Counted from the first letter of the stretch, positions 43,295 to 52,345 are shown. The stretch: DNA of 64,000 nt from Enterococcus phoeniculicola ATCC BAA-412 (GCF_000407505.1 NZ_ASWE01000001.1:679324-743323); one strand, 5' to 3'. The notes: a model not told the origin generated them from the letters alone. Numbers and translations: made by a program.

Positions 43295-43310
43295 TGGCAC
43301 GGATATTGCA
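43295..43310 (+). promoter_or_regulatory. Sigma-54 (-24/-12) promoter of PTS operon
   Basis: TGGCACGGATATTGCA fits the consensus TGGCACG-N4-TTGCW at every position, with -24 GG at 43296-43297 and -12 GC at 43308-43309. The first gene starts 41 nt downstream. The LevR-type activator is encoded in the same cluster. Confidence 0.88.
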
Positions 43311-43350
43311 AAGTAATAAGTGTAACTTAAAATTGGAAGGAGTTGGACAG

Positions 43351-43773
43351 ATGAATTTAATTATATTAGCTAGTCATGGAGAATTAGCGATGGGGATGAA
43401 ACACACAGCTAGTATGATTATTGGTGAGTCAGATAGGATTCATGCATTTAGTGCTTACAGAGACGAAGATGGACCTATTGAATTACAAGTAAAAGAGTTA
43501 GTTGAGGAATACTATGCAAAAGATGATATCTACATTTTGACAGATATCTTGGGAGGAAGTGTTAACACTTCCATGATGCAGCTGATAGTAAGCTATCCAA
43601 AAATTCAATTAGTATCGGGAATGAATTTGCCTTTAGTGATATCAATTGCCACCCAGACTCATAAGATAGCTGAAGATGAGCTTTGTAAAATTATTACGGA
43701 AAGTAAAGAGGCAATTCTTAACTGTTCAAAACTAATTAAGGAGAACGTAAATGAGGAGGTAGACGATTTATGA
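43351..43773 (+). CDS. PTS mannose-family transporter subunit IIA
   Basis: A 140-residue EIIA of the mannose/fructose/sorbose type: MNLIILASHGELAMGMKHTASMI carries the phospho-His (His9), and ILTDILGGSVNTSMMQL is the conserved core. The ATG at 43351 has AAGGAG upstream; the longer frame runs through the sigma-54 promoter. First gene of a four-subunit PTS operon; overlaps the IIB gene by 4 bp. Confidence 0.93.
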   Translation: MNLIILASHGELAMGMKHTASMIIGESDRIHAFSAYRDEDGPIELQVKELVEEYYAKDDIYILTDILGGSVNTSMMQLIVSYPKIQLVSGMNLPLVISIATQTHKIAEDELCKIITESKEAILNCSKLIKENVNEEVDDL

Positions 43774-44240
43774 TTAAATTAGTTCGAATTGACCATCGAT
43801 TATTACATGGACAGGTCGTTTTTTCATGGAGTAAAGCGTTGAATATTTCACGAATCATTGTCGTCAATGACAGTGCCGCAACAGATGAGTTTAAAAAGAT
43901 GTCTTTAAATTTATCCAAGCCAACAGGAATGATATTAAATATTTTTACAGTAGAAGAAGTCGTAAGCAAAATGTCTAAAATTGAAGAACTCAAGGACAAT
44001 ATTATGCTGGTTTTTGGAAATACAGCTGAGATGCTGAGATTTTGTCAGTCCTACTCTAAAATCACAGCTATAAATTATGGAGGGATAACAAAAAAGGAGG
44101 GATCGAAACAATATAGCAATGCCATATTTTTAGACAATCAAGAATTAGAGGATTCAAGGGCATTAAAGCAATTAGGTATACAGTTGTACATGCAGCAAGT
44201 GCCCACATCTAAGAAAGAAGAGCTAAATTCAAAAATTTAA
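43770..44240 (+). CDS. PTS mannose-family transporter subunit IIB
   Basis: A 156-residue EIIB: VRIDHRLLHGQVVFSW carries the phospho-His (His15), followed by the usual IIVVNDSAATDEFKKMSL. Receives phosphate from IIA and passes it to the incoming sugar on IICD. Start overlaps the IIA stop (ATGA); 17 nt before IIC. Confidence 0.93.
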   Translation: MIKLVRIDHRLLHGQVVFSWSKALNISRIIVVNDSAATDEFKKMSLNLSKPTGMILNIFTVEEVVSKMSKIEELKDNIMLVFGNTAEMLRFCQSYSKITAINYGGITKKEGSKQYSNAIFLDNQELEDSRALKQLGIQLYMQQVPTSKKEELNSKI

Positions 44241-44257
44241 AATAAAGGAGGATGAAC

Positions 44258-45028
44258 ATGTTATTTCAATCAATTGCATTAGGATTAATTGGTGTATTTT
44301 GTATTTTAGATTCAAGATTATTAGGCCGTTTAAACTTTGAGAGACCATTGATTGTAAGTACTTTGGTAGGGCTTGTCTTAGGGGATTTAGAAAAAGGACT
44401 ATTGGTAGGGGCATCTTTAGAATTAATTTCTTTAGGGCTGGTAAATATTGGTGCGGCGGCTCCGCCAGATATGAATATGGCATCGATTATTGCTACAGCA
44501 TTTGCTATTTTATCTGGGGCAAATGTGGAAGCTGCACTGACGATTGCAATCCCCATCTCAGTATTAGGGCAAATGCTGGGGATTCTGATGAGAACGATTT
44601 TATCTAATCTAACACACAGAGCTGATAAATTAATCGAAGAGGGAAATTATGGAAGTACCAGGCGAATACATATTGTGTGGGGAACCGGATTATATGCGCT
44701 AATGTATTTTGTTCCTATTTTTCTCGCTATTTATTTTGGCACGGATTTAGTTAAACAAATCGTGGAGCTCATTCCAGCATGGTTAACTAATGGATTGACC
44801 TTAGCAAGTAAAATATTGCCAGCATATGGGTTTGCTCTATTGTTAAACACAATGTTGACGAATAAACTCATTCCATTTTTATTGTTGGGCTTCTTTATTA
44901 CTGCATACTCGGGATTAAGTATCATTGGAATTGCTGCATTTGCATGTATCTTAGCGTTTGTTATGTCTGAAATCAAATTTAAATCAGAAAGAAAACAGAC
45001 TGTGACAGATCCTTTAGATGATTTATAA
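44258..45028 (+). CDS. PTS mannose-family transporter subunit IIC
   Basis: A 256-residue membrane channel component with around seven hydrophobic segments and the family blocks SRLLGRLNFERPLIVSTLVG, VGASLELISLGLVNIGAAAPPD, and GFALLLNTMLTNKLIPFLLLGF. The ATG at 44258 has AAGGAGG with 6-nt spacing; an ATG at 44252 would abut the SD. IIC and IID together form the sugar channel. Confidence 0.92.
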   Translation: MLFQSIALGLIGVFCILDSRLLGRLNFERPLIVSTLVGLVLGDLEKGLLVGASLELISLGLVNIGAAAPPDMNMASIIATAFAILSGANVEAALTIAIPISVLGQMLGILMRTILSNLTHRADKLIEEGNYGSTRRIHIVWGTGLYALMYFVPIFLAIYFGTDLVKQIVELIPAWLTNGLTLASKILPAYGFALLLNTMLTNKLIPFLLLGFFITAYSGLSIIGIAAFACILAFVMSEIKFKSERKQTVTDPLDDL

Positions 45029-45041
45029 GGAGGAAAAAAGA

Positions 45042-45851
45042 ATGGGAAAAGATCCAAATTCTTGGAAATATCGTCAATTTTTCTGGCGTTCGTGGGCAAT
45101 TCAAGCTTCATGGAATTATGAACGGCAGATGAACATGGGGTTCATGTATGGGATGGCACCTATATTAGATGCAATTTATAAAGATCCTAATGATTCAGAA
45201 TTGAAAAAAGAAGCGTATCAAAGACATATGGCATATTATAATTGCACCCCTCAGACAAGTGCATTTGTCTTAGGATTAGCCGCATCAATGGAAGAACAAT
45301 ACTATATTGATCAAGAAAATTTTAGTCCCGAAGCTGTAAGCGCAGTAAAAACAAGTCTGATGGGACCGCTATCTGGAATTGGTGATTCGTTCTTTCAAGG
45401 AACGATTCGGGTTTTAGCTTTTGGACTGGGAATCAATCTTGCCCAGAAGGGGAGTATCTTTGGTCCTATTTTAGCGATGCTCATTTCTTTTGTTCCGTCT
45501 TATCTAGTGACTTATTATGGTGGGAAAATTGGCTATAATATGGGGAATAAATACCTAACAAAGTTATATCAAGAAGGGTTAATGGAAAAAGTAATGTATG
45601 TTTGTTCGATTGTCGGTTTGATGGTTATCGGTTCGATGATTGCAAGTATGATTAACATTACAACACCTGTGCATGTAGGAGAAACGTTTGTTTTACAAGA
45701 CGTGTTAAATGATATCATGCCTCAAATGATTCCATTAGGATTTACATTTTTCATGTATTGGTTGTTGAAGAAAAAAGTTCCTACTGGCTGGATGCTGGTA
45801 ATTAGTATCGCTGGAGGCATTCTATTAAGCATTTTAGGCGTATTTAATTAG
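45042..45851 (+). CDS. PTS mannose-family transporter subunit IID
   Basis: A 269-residue IID: the WRSWAIQASWNYERQMNMGFMYGMAPILDAIY opening and the LMGPLSGIGDSFFQGTIRVLAFGLGINLAQKGS block are diagnostic. The ATG at 45042 follows TAAGGAGG. Downstream is the SIS-domain gene, which indicates that the transported sugar is a phosphorylatable amino-sugar or fructosamine-type compound. Confidence 0.93.
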   Translation: MGKDPNSWKYRQFFWRSWAIQASWNYERQMNMGFMYGMAPILDAIYKDPNDSELKKEAYQRHMAYYNCTPQTSAFVLGLAASMEEQYYIDQENFSPEAVSAVKTSLMGPLSGIGDSFFQGTIRVLAFGLGINLAQKGSIFGPILAMLISFVPSYLVTYYGGKIGYNMGNKYLTKLYQEGLMEKVMYVCSIVGLMVIGSMIASMINITTPVHVGETFVLQDVLNDIMPQMIPLGFTFFMYWLLKKKVPTGWMLVISIAGGILLSILGVFN

Positions 45852-45900
45852 TGATAACCAAAAAAATGGTTAACTTATAAATAAGGAGGAATTCAAAATT

Positions 45901-46866
45901 ATGAATTCAAAGGAAATTGTTCAAGAAATTATGCAGAAAAATGAGGTTGATAGTGTCTTCTTTGTGGGGTGTGGTGCATCAAAAGCAGATCTATATCCGG
46001 CAAAATATTTTTTAGACCAAAATGCAAAAAAGATTCGTGTTAGTCACTATACAGCAAATGAGTTTAATAAATCAACACCTCTCTCAGTGAATGAACATGC
46101 GATTGTCATCACAGCTTCTCTTGGAGGTGCAACTCCAGAGACTGTTACCGCAAATTCAGTTGCTAAAGAGAAAGGTGCCCATGTAATTAGTTTAACACGA
46201 ACTGTTGATTCTGCATTAACAAAAGAAGCAGATTACGTCATTTATCATCGATTTGGAGAAAATTATGCAGCGAAGTTAGAAAAAACAGGGTATGCATTAG
46301 AGCTAGCAGTTGAAATACTTCAACAAACAGAGGGATATAATCATTATGAAAAAATGATAGATGGATTTTCAAAAATCTATAATCTTTCACAACAGTCAGC
46401 AGAATCTGCTCGATTAGAAGCAAAGAAGTTTGCACAGGCCTACAAAGATGATTCGGTTATTTATGTTATGAGTAGTGGAGCCACGCATGAAGTTGCTTAT
46501 TCAACCTCTATTTGTTTGATGATGGAAATGCAATGGATTCATTCAGGGACATTCCACAGTGGTGAATTTTTCCACGGACCATTTGAAATAACAGATAAAG
46601 ATGTTCCATTTGTCTTATTAATGAATGATGGGAAAACACGAGAAATAGACGCTAGAGCATTAACCTTTTTGGAACGTTTTGATGCAAAAACCGCAGTTGT
46701 CGATGCACTAGATTACGGATTATCTAGTGTGATTGATGCAGAAGTTATTGATTACTTTAATCCAATGATTATTACTGCTGTATTTAGAGTATATGCAGAA
46801 GAGTTAGCTATTGCCAGAGAACATCCATTGACAAAACGTCGTTATATGTGGAAATTATCTTATTAA
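45901..46866 (+). CDS. SIS-domain sugar-phosphate deglycase (FrlB/GfrF-like)
   Basis: A 321-residue protein with two SIS halves: SVFFVGCGASKADLYPAKYFL (N-half), IVITASLGGATPETVTANSV, VIYVMSSGATHEVAYSTSICLMMEMQWIHSGTFHSGEFFHGPFEIT (C-half). It resembles fructoselysine- and glucoselysine-6-phosphate deglycases, which split a 6-phosphorylated Amadori product into glucose 6-phosphate and an amino acid. Such enzymes pair with mannose-family PTSs under LevR-type regulators, as in the Salmonella gfr locus and the Enterococcus faecium glucoselysine locus. The real substrate is not provable here. Confidence 0.8.
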   Translation: MNSKEIVQEIMQKNEVDSVFFVGCGASKADLYPAKYFLDQNAKKIRVSHYTANEFNKSTPLSVNEHAIVITASLGGATPETVTANSVAKEKGAHVISLTRTVDSALTKEADYVIYHRFGENYAAKLEKTGYALELAVEILQQTEGYNHYEKMIDGFSKIYNLSQQSAESARLEAKKFAQAYKDDSVIYVMSSGATHEVAYSTSICLMMEMQWIHSGTFHSGEFFHGPFEITDKDVPFVLLMNDGKTREIDARALTFLERFDAKTAVVDALDYGLSSVIDAEVIDYFNPMIITAVFRVYAEELAIAREHPLTKRRYMWKLSY

Positions 46867-47034
46867 ATTAAGAATCATTGGAACCAGCTTTATAACAAAA
46901 AAAGATAAAGAGTGATAGATTAAAGTTGTTCTATACTAAATATTTTTAGATAAAAACAGAAGGAATGTACCAATCATTTACTTCAACCTTTATCTAGTAT
47001 TGAGACGAATACAACTATTTCATGGCTGTCAAAT

Positions 47035-47072
47035 ATCTGGAGCAAAAATAAAGCTTGCTCCAGATTTCTTCT
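47035..47072 (+). terminator. Terminator of PTS/deglycase operon
   Basis: Arms ATCTGGAGCA / TGCTCCAGAT with a short T-rich tail, before the activator gene. Confidence 0.75.
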
Positions 47073-47139
47073 CATAAAAAGATTCGAAGGTCATTATTCG
47101 TTTGGTAAAATAAAGGAAAAGAATGAAAGCGGTGACGAA

Positions 47140-49878
47140 ATGAAGCATACTATTATCCAATATTTGATTCAGCAAACGTTAACTTTTTCCCCAGAAAACA
47201 TTGAATCATTTTCGGCACAGCAGATTTCTGCAGCTGTTGGACTGAATCGGAGTACAACAAGTGGTTATTTAAACCAAGCATTTAAAAATGGTGACTTAAT
47301 AAAAATAAAGGAATATCCAGTGATTTTTTTGCATAAAGCAACATTTGCTACTCACTTTTTTCTTCCTAGTAAGTTAGAATACACCGCTCTTGAAGAATTA
47401 TTATCTGAAAAGTACTCGAATTCTCTAGATCCATTAACTTATGTAATTGGTGCACAGGGAAGCTTAAAAGAGCAAATTGAACAGATTAAAACAGCAGTTT
47501 TATACCCAAAAAATGGATTACCCATTATGATTTGTGGTGCAAGTGGTTCTGGTAAGAGTTTTTTAGCACAGCAAATCCATCGTTATGCAGTTCATCAAGA
47601 GGTTATAAAGCAGGATGCACCGTTTCTCTCACTTAATTGTGCGCAGTATTTTAACAATCCGGAATTGCTTTCTAGTCTATTATTCGGCTATGTAAAAGGT
47701 GCATTTACTGGGGCTACACAAGATAGAGGTGGGCTTCTCCAGCAGGCAGATCAAGGAATTCTATTTTTAGATGAGGTGCATAGACTGACAGATGAAGGGC
47801 AAGAAAAATTGTTTACATTTATGGACTCTGGCAAGTATTCTCTTATGGGGGATGATGGGGTGGAAAAACAAGCAAATGTCCGTCTTATTTTTGCAACGAC
47901 AGAAGATATACAAACGACTTTTTTACCTACTTTTTTAAGAAGGCTACCTGTAATAATTCATCTTCCTAGTTTTCAAGAAAGACCAAAATCGGAACGCTTA
48001 AAATTAGTAGATAGCTTCTTTTTAAAAGAAAGCGATATTCTCAATCGGACACTTCATGTATCCAAACGAGTCGTACATGCTTTACAATATTCCGAATTCG
48101 AAGGCAACGTGGGAAAAATCAAAAATTTAATTAAATACGCTTGTGGAAGCGCCTATGCCCGAGATAAAATCAGTACAGATATTCGAGTGAAAATTAGTGA
48201 TTTGCCTGCAGAAAAATCATTGCGAACTACTGATTTTTATTCAGATACTACCTCACAAAGTTCAGAACGAGTCTACGTGCCACATTCAGAGAAACAAATT
48301 TCTTTGAAATCGGATGAAGTAATTAAGTTAGAAAATTTTTTTATTCTTTTAATGAGTAGATTTAATGAATTAGAAGCAAAACAGCTATCTAAAGAATATT
48401 TTGTTGAAGAAATGATTCGAGAAGTAATTTTATTAATGGATGAATTTGTGTTCCATCCTCCTTTTTCTAAAGAAGAGTCTGCATTTTCCTTTTTGAGCTA
48501 TCATATTCGTTCGACCATTAAATACATGACAGAAAATTATGGTTTTGATCAAGATGGAAATAAGCTGCTATCTATTGCAATCTATCTTTATCTAAATGAT
48601 AATGAGGTATTTTTAGATGAAAACGGAAAGTGGAAAGTAACGAGAAAACGTATTATCCAGTTTTTAGATGAATATATGGAAGAATCTTTATGGCTAGCTA
48701 AACGCTTATTAAACCAGTTGTCTGCACGTTTAGAGCGAGAATTTTTAGAGGAAGATCTAATTTTTGTTTCATTTTATTTATATAGTTTAAAGCTGTCAAA
48801 AATTAGTAATAAAGTGAAGTGTGTCGTGTTAGCCCATGGGTATTCGACAGCTAGCAGTATGTCAAATGTAGTCAATCGAATGTTAAAAAAGAATCTATTT
48901 CAGGCTTTTGATATGCCATTTGATATTACTCTGGATGAAGTAGAGAACCAAATCCTACATTACATGGAGAATTATCCTACACAAGCAGGACTAATCCTTC
49001 TCGTTGATATGGGCTCACTCAATCAACTATCAACAAGACTCGTCAACAAAATTAGTGGTCCTCTATTAATAATTGATGCAGTGTCTACGCCACTTGTTTT
49101 AGAGATTGGTCATGAGCTTTTAAAAGACAAACAATTGGATGAAATTTATCAATCAATTAAATTAGACGGAAGAATAAAAAAACAATTAGTATTTCCTGAA
49201 ACTAAAAGAAAGAAAGCGATACTCAACTGTTGTTACACAGGAATGGGGAGTGCAATACAAATTCAAGAAATTTTAACCTCTAGTTTGGGTGAAGTCGGAA
49301 AAGATCTGATGATTATTCCCTATGATTATAAAAAGTTAAAAGAAAACAAGAAAAATGATTTGTCGTTTCAATTATATGAAGTGCTGGCAATCGTTGGAAC
49401 AGAAAATCCAGATATAGAAGGAATTCCCTACGTCGGGCTAGATCATTTGATTTCGGGAGAGCAAGTAGATCAATTAATGAGTTTGCTGAAACAACACGCG
49501 ACGTTTAGTGAATCGGAACTGAGACAAAATCTAGTATTTAATTTCTCAATAAAAAAAATTGTAGAGAATTTGGTCATTTTAGATGCAGAAAAAGTACTCA
49601 CTCTTGTAAAAAAAGCGGTAGATAATTTAGAGGAAATTCTCCAAATAAAACTAAATAATAATAAAAAATTTTTGCTTTATTTACATGCTTGTTCGATGGT
49701 TGAAAGAATTTTGAGAAAAGAAAGAGTAGATAATCAAGAAGATATAGACGAATATCTGGCTGTGCACGGGAAAAGAATACTTGCAATACATCAGGCTTTT
49801 GCGGAGATTGAAAGAGAATACACGATTGAAATATCTACCTTAGAACTGCGGTTAATAGATGAAATTATTTCAAATTAA
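47140..49878 (+). CDS. LevR-type sigma-54-dependent PTS regulator
   Basis: A 912-residue activator. N-terminal winged-helix DNA-binding domain (about 1-60), sigma-54 AAA+ domain (Walker A GASGSGKS 133-140; sigma-54 contact loop GAFTGA 187-192; Walker B LFLDEVHRL 208-216), PRD1 (about 430-560), EIIA-Man-like domain (VVLAHGYSTASSMS, His near 566), EIIB-like domain (AILNCCYTGMGSA) and C-terminal PRD2 with YLHACSMVERILR. PTS phosphorylation of its His residues normally tunes activity to sugar flux. The matching sigma-54 promoter precedes the adjacent PTS operon. Confidence 0.93.
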   Translation: MKHTIIQYLIQQTLTFSPENIESFSAQQISAAVGLNRSTTSGYLNQAFKNGDLIKIKEYPVIFLHKATFATHFFLPSKLEYTALEELLSEKYSNSLDPLTYVIGAQGSLKEQIEQIKTAVLYPKNGLPIMICGASGSGKSFLAQQIHRYAVHQEVIKQDAPFLSLNCAQYFNNPELLSSLLFGYVKGAFTGATQDRGGLLQQADQGILFLDEVHRLTDEGQEKLFTFMDSGKYSLMGDDGVEKQANVRLIFATTEDIQTTFLPTFLRRLPVIIHLPSFQERPKSERLKLVDSFFLKESDILNRTLHVSKRVVHALQYSEFEGNVGKIKNLIKYACGSAYARDKISTDIRVKISDLPAEKSLRTTDFYSDTTSQSSERVYVPHSEKQISLKSDEVIKLENFFILLMSRFNELEAKQLSKEYFVEEMIREVILLMDEFVFHPPFSKEESAFSFLSYHIRSTIKYMTENYGFDQDGNKLLSIAIYLYLNDNEVFLDENGKWKVTRKRIIQFLDEYMEESLWLAKRLLNQLSARLEREFLEEDLIFVSFYLYSLKLSKISNKVKCVVLAHGYSTASSMSNVVNRMLKKNLFQAFDMPFDITLDEVENQILHYMENYPTQAGLILLVDMGSLNQLSTRLVNKISGPLLIIDAVSTPLVLEIGHELLKDKQLDEIYQSIKLDGRIKKQLVFPETKRKKAILNCCYTGMGSAIQIQEILTSSLGEVGKDLMIIPYDYKKLKENKKNDLSFQLYEVLAIVGTENPDIEGIPYVGLDHLISGEQVDQLMSLLKQHATFSESELRQNLVFNFSIKKIVENLVILDAEKVLTLVKKAVDNLEEILQIKLNNNKKFLLYLHACSMVERILRKERVDNQEDIDEYLAVHGKRILAIHQAFAEIEREYTIEISTLELRLIDEIISN

Positions 49879-49890
49879 AGGAGAAGTAAG

Positions 49891-50508
49891 ATGTTTGATA
49901 GTGTTATTTTTGATATGGATGGAGTCTTAGTTGAGACAGAAGAATTCTATTTTGAAAGAAGAATGAAGTTTTTTAAAGAAAAAAAGTTATTGCCAGCATC
50001 TAGTAAGATAGAAGATTATTTAGGAAAAACAGAAAAAGGTATATGGGAGACATTGGTTACGGATATATCCACTCGCAACTTGCTTTATAAGGAGTATGCT
50101 AGCTATCGGGAAGACTATCCAATAAATTATCCTGACGTGCTGCAGCAGGATGTAGAGGCTATTCTATGCAGGCTAAAGGAAAAAGAGATTAAACTGGCAA
50201 TTGCTTCCTCCTCTCCATACATAGAGATTCAGCGGATGATTCAATCTTGCCAATTAGAAAACTATTTTGATTTGGTTATGAGTGGGGCTGAGTTGAAGGA
50301 AAGCAAGCCCAATCCTCAAATTTATTTAAACACTTGGCAACAATTAGCAACCGAAAACCCAATAGCTGTTGAAGATTCAATGGTAGGCATCGCATCAGCC
50401 AAAGCGGCGGGGATATATACGCTTGCTTTGAAGCAAAAGTTTTTTGTGGACCAATCAAAAGCAGATAAACAAATTTTTTCTTTAAATGAACTATTGTCTT
50501 TTTTTTAA
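49891..50508 (+). CDS. HAD-superfamily phosphatase (beta-phosphoglucomutase-like)
   Basis: A 205-residue HAD protein: catalytic FDMDGVLVETE (Asp8/Asp10), motif II SSS in LAIASSSPY, motif III Lys in ELKESKPNPQIY and motif IV VEDSMVGIASAKAAG. Cap domain between motifs I and II. It starts 12 nt after the LevR-type gene with SD AAGGAGAAG, so it is probably co-transcribed. It could dephosphorylate a sugar phosphate from the neighbouring pathway. Ends at a strong terminator. Confidence 0.87.
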   Translation: MFDSVIFDMDGVLVETEEFYFERRMKFFKEKKLLPASSKIEDYLGKTEKGIWETLVTDISTRNLLYKEYASYREDYPINYPDVLQQDVEAILCRLKEKEIKLAIASSSPYIEIQRMIQSCQLENYFDLVMSGAELKESKPNPQIYLNTWQQLATENPIAVEDSMVGIASAKAAGIYTLALKQKFFVDQSKADKQIFSLNELLSFF

Positions 50509-50513
50509 AAGAA

Positions 50514-50577
50514 AAACCGTCTTGATACCAATCCTATGAAAAATTCGATTAGGATCGTATCAAGACGGGTATTATTT
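50514..50577. terminator. Bidirectional terminator after HAD gene
   Basis: Arms CCGTCTTGATACcAATCCTA / TAGGATcGTATCAAGACGG, long and nearly perfect, with T-runs on both strands. Confidence 0.9.
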
Positions 50578-50579
50578 TT

Positions 50580-51200
50580 TTAGCCCAACTTCCTAACAAT
50601 TTCTTCATAGAGAATTTGTGCATTTAACATCCCATAGTCTTTTTTTGATATGATTTTTATGGGTGTGTCTGGAAATTTTTTCTGAATTTCTTCTTTTGCA
50701 TATCCGAACGCAGGCGTTAACAAAATATAGTTTGCTTTCGCTCCTTCTTCATCCACTTTAGTAGAATCATAGGTATTAATTTGGATATTTTTATTTGATT
50801 TTTTCATAAGCTGTGTCAGTCTTTGTTGGAGCAGCTGTGTTTGCATCAAGCCTGAATCTGTGATGAAGCTGAAAACAATATCAAAGATTATGACTTGTTT
50901 TTCTGGTATGTTTTCTGTGTGTTGGAATTCGTTTGGTTGTTTATTGCCCATTCGTTTTCTTCCTTTCGCTTTTGAGAGAAGAGAGTCAAAGAAAGAAGTC
51001 TGCTTGTTTCCTAAAAGTTCGTCGACAGATACATGAAAATAGTGACTCAAATCAAGAAGTAATTGAATATCAGGATTACTTTCTTCTCTTTCCCATTTAG
51101 AAACGGCTTGGGGAGTGACATGTAAAATTTCGGCTAACTCTTTTTGCGTCATCTTTTTTTCTGTTCTCAATTTTTTTATTTGCTTTCCAATTGCTAACAT
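50580..51200 (-). CDS. XRE regulator fused to degenerate EIIB-like domain
   Basis: About 206 residues: HTH at 1-60 (IGKQIKKLRTEKKMTQKELAEILHVTPQAVSKWE), a basic linker about 75-95, then a ~100-residue C-terminal domain with the fold pattern of PTS lactose/cellobiose EIIB: KQVIIFDIVFSF start, NYILLTPAFGYAKEEIQKKF middle and KDYGMLNAQILYEEIV end. The EIIB phosphorylation Cys (VCAAGMSTS position) is absent, replaced by VFSFITDSG. Start ATG 51200 with GGGGG 7 nt upstream. An 8-5-8 inverted repeat lies just upstream. Probably a sugar- or metabolite-sensing repressor. Confidence 0.75.
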   Translation of the reverse strand: MLAIGKQIKKLRTEKKMTQKELAEILHVTPQAVSKWEREESNPDIQLLLDLSHYFHVSVDELLGNKQTSFFDSLLSKAKGRKRMGNKQPNEFQHTENIPEKQVIIFDIVFSFITDSGLMQTQLLQQRLTQLMKKSNKNIQINTYDSTKVDEEGAKANYILLTPAFGYAKEEIQKKFPDTPIKIISKKDYGMLNAQILYEEIVRKLG

Positions 51201-51260
51201 CAATATACCCCCATGAAACTCACCAAGGCAACAAACGCATAGTTGAGTCCCTTATTTTTT

Positions 51261-51281
51261 GATTCAACCAGTAGTTGAATC
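51261..51281. promoter_or_regulatory. 8-5-8 inverted repeat upstream of XRE-EIIB gene
   Basis: GATTCAAC-CAGTA-GTTGAATC, a perfect inverted repeat about 60 nt upstream of the regulator start. Candidate autoregulatory operator. Confidence 0.5.
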
Positions 51282-51324
51282 CTCTGTAATATCAAATATA
51301 GAGCATTTCTTTTAATATGTCACT

Positions 51325-51372
51325 AAAAAAACTTAGAATGCTGATTGAAAAATCAATCAATATCCTAAGCTT
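51325..51372 (-). terminator. nrdF terminator
   Basis: Arms CTTAG(g)AT..TTGATTG / CAATCA..AT(t)CTAAG. On the minus strand a run of seven T follows. It is 10 nt after the nrdF stop. Confidence 0.75.
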
Positions 51373-51382
51373 AAGTTTCATA

Positions 51383-52345
51383 TTATAGTCCGATTAAGTA
51401 ATCAGAGTCATTCATGGCTTCTACGGTTCCTAGTAAGTAGCCGTTCCCGACTTGAGAGAAGAAGTCATGGTTGCTTGTTCCTGTTGAGATACCGTTCATT
51501 ACAATAGGGTTAACATCATTGGCTGTGTCTGGGAATAGAGGATCCATGCCAAGATTCATTAAGGCTTTGTTTGCATTGTAGCGTAAAAATGTTTTTACTT
51601 CTTCTGTCCAGCCTAATTCATCATAAAGTTCCTCTGTATAGCGTTCTTCGTTTTCATAAAGCTCATAAAGAAGTCCATACATCCATTCCTTCATCTTTTC
51701 TTGCTCTTCTTCAGGCAATTCATTGAAGCCAAGTTGGAATTTATAACCAATGTAAGTACCATGAACAGATTCATCACGAATGATGAGTTTGATAATTTCT
51801 GCTACGTTTGGTAACTTGTTATTTCCTAAATAGTAAAGTGGAGTATAGAAGCCAGAATAGAATAGGAACGTTTCTAGAAAGACACTAGCGACTTTCTTTT
51901 CTAAAGGAGTTCCATTTTTGTAAATTTCATTAATGTATTCTGCTTTTTTTTGCAGGTATGGGTTTGTGTTTGTCCATTCAAAAATTTCATCAATTTCAGA
52001 CTTTGTATTTAAGGTACTAAAGATAGAAGAATAGCTTTTCGCATGAACAGACTCCATAAATTGAATGTTATTTAATACAGCTTCTTCATGTGGTGTGCGG
52101 ACATCTTGTCTAAGCTGATCCATTCCACTTTCTGATTGAACGGTATCAAGTAATGTTAATCCGCCAAAAACATGTCCTACAGTGGTTTTTTCTAATTCAG
52201 AAAGGGTGCGCCAGTCATCTAAATCGTTTGATAAAGGGATTCGGGTATCTAGCCAGAACTGCTCTGTTAATTTTTCCCACGTTGATTTATCAATAATATC
52301 TTCAATCTCGTTCCAGTTTATCGCTTCATAATAAGTCTTTGACAT
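51383..52345 (-). CDS. nrdF: Class Ib ribonucleotide reductase small subunit
   Basis: A 320-residue radical-generating R2F subunit (Mn or Fe dinuclear site; tyrosyl radical). Metal ligands seen in order: Asp in TLLDTVQSESG, Glu and His in NIQFMESVHAKSYSSIF, Glu in FLETFLFYSGFY, Glu and His in IIRDESVHGTYIGY. The ATG at 52345 has AAAGGAGG upstream; the longer frame is not coding. Last gene of the nrdHIEF operon, separated from nrdE by a 145-bp repeat-containing gap. Confidence 0.95.
   Translation of the reverse strand: MSKTYYEAINWNEIEDIIDKSTWEKLTEQFWLDTRIPLSNDLDDWRTLSELEKTTVGHVFGGLTLLDTVQSESGMDQLRQDVRTPHEEAVLNNIQFMESVHAKSYSSIFSTLNTKSEIDEIFEWTNTNPYLQKKAEYINEIYKNGTPLEKKVASVFLETFLFYSGFYTPLYYLGNNKLPNVAEIIKLIIRDESVHGTYIGYKFQLGFNELPEEEQEKMKEWMYGLLYELYENEERYTEELYDELGWTEEVKTFLRYNANKALMNLGMDPLFPDTANDVNPIVMNGISTGTSNHDFFSQVGNGYLLGTVEAMNDSDYLIGL

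Larger units (their letters stand above)
42930..43350. other. Intergenic region upstream of the PTS operon
   Basis: A 421-bp gap. From 43152 it holds the terminator, an enhancer-like repeat and the sigma-54 promoter (annotated separately). 42930-43150 shows no open frame or structure that I recognise. Confidence 0.45.

Noticed and set aside
43294-43350. N-terminal extension of the IIA gene
   Set aside because: The extension would be translated from the sigma-54 promoter itself; the ATG at 43351 has a proper SD.
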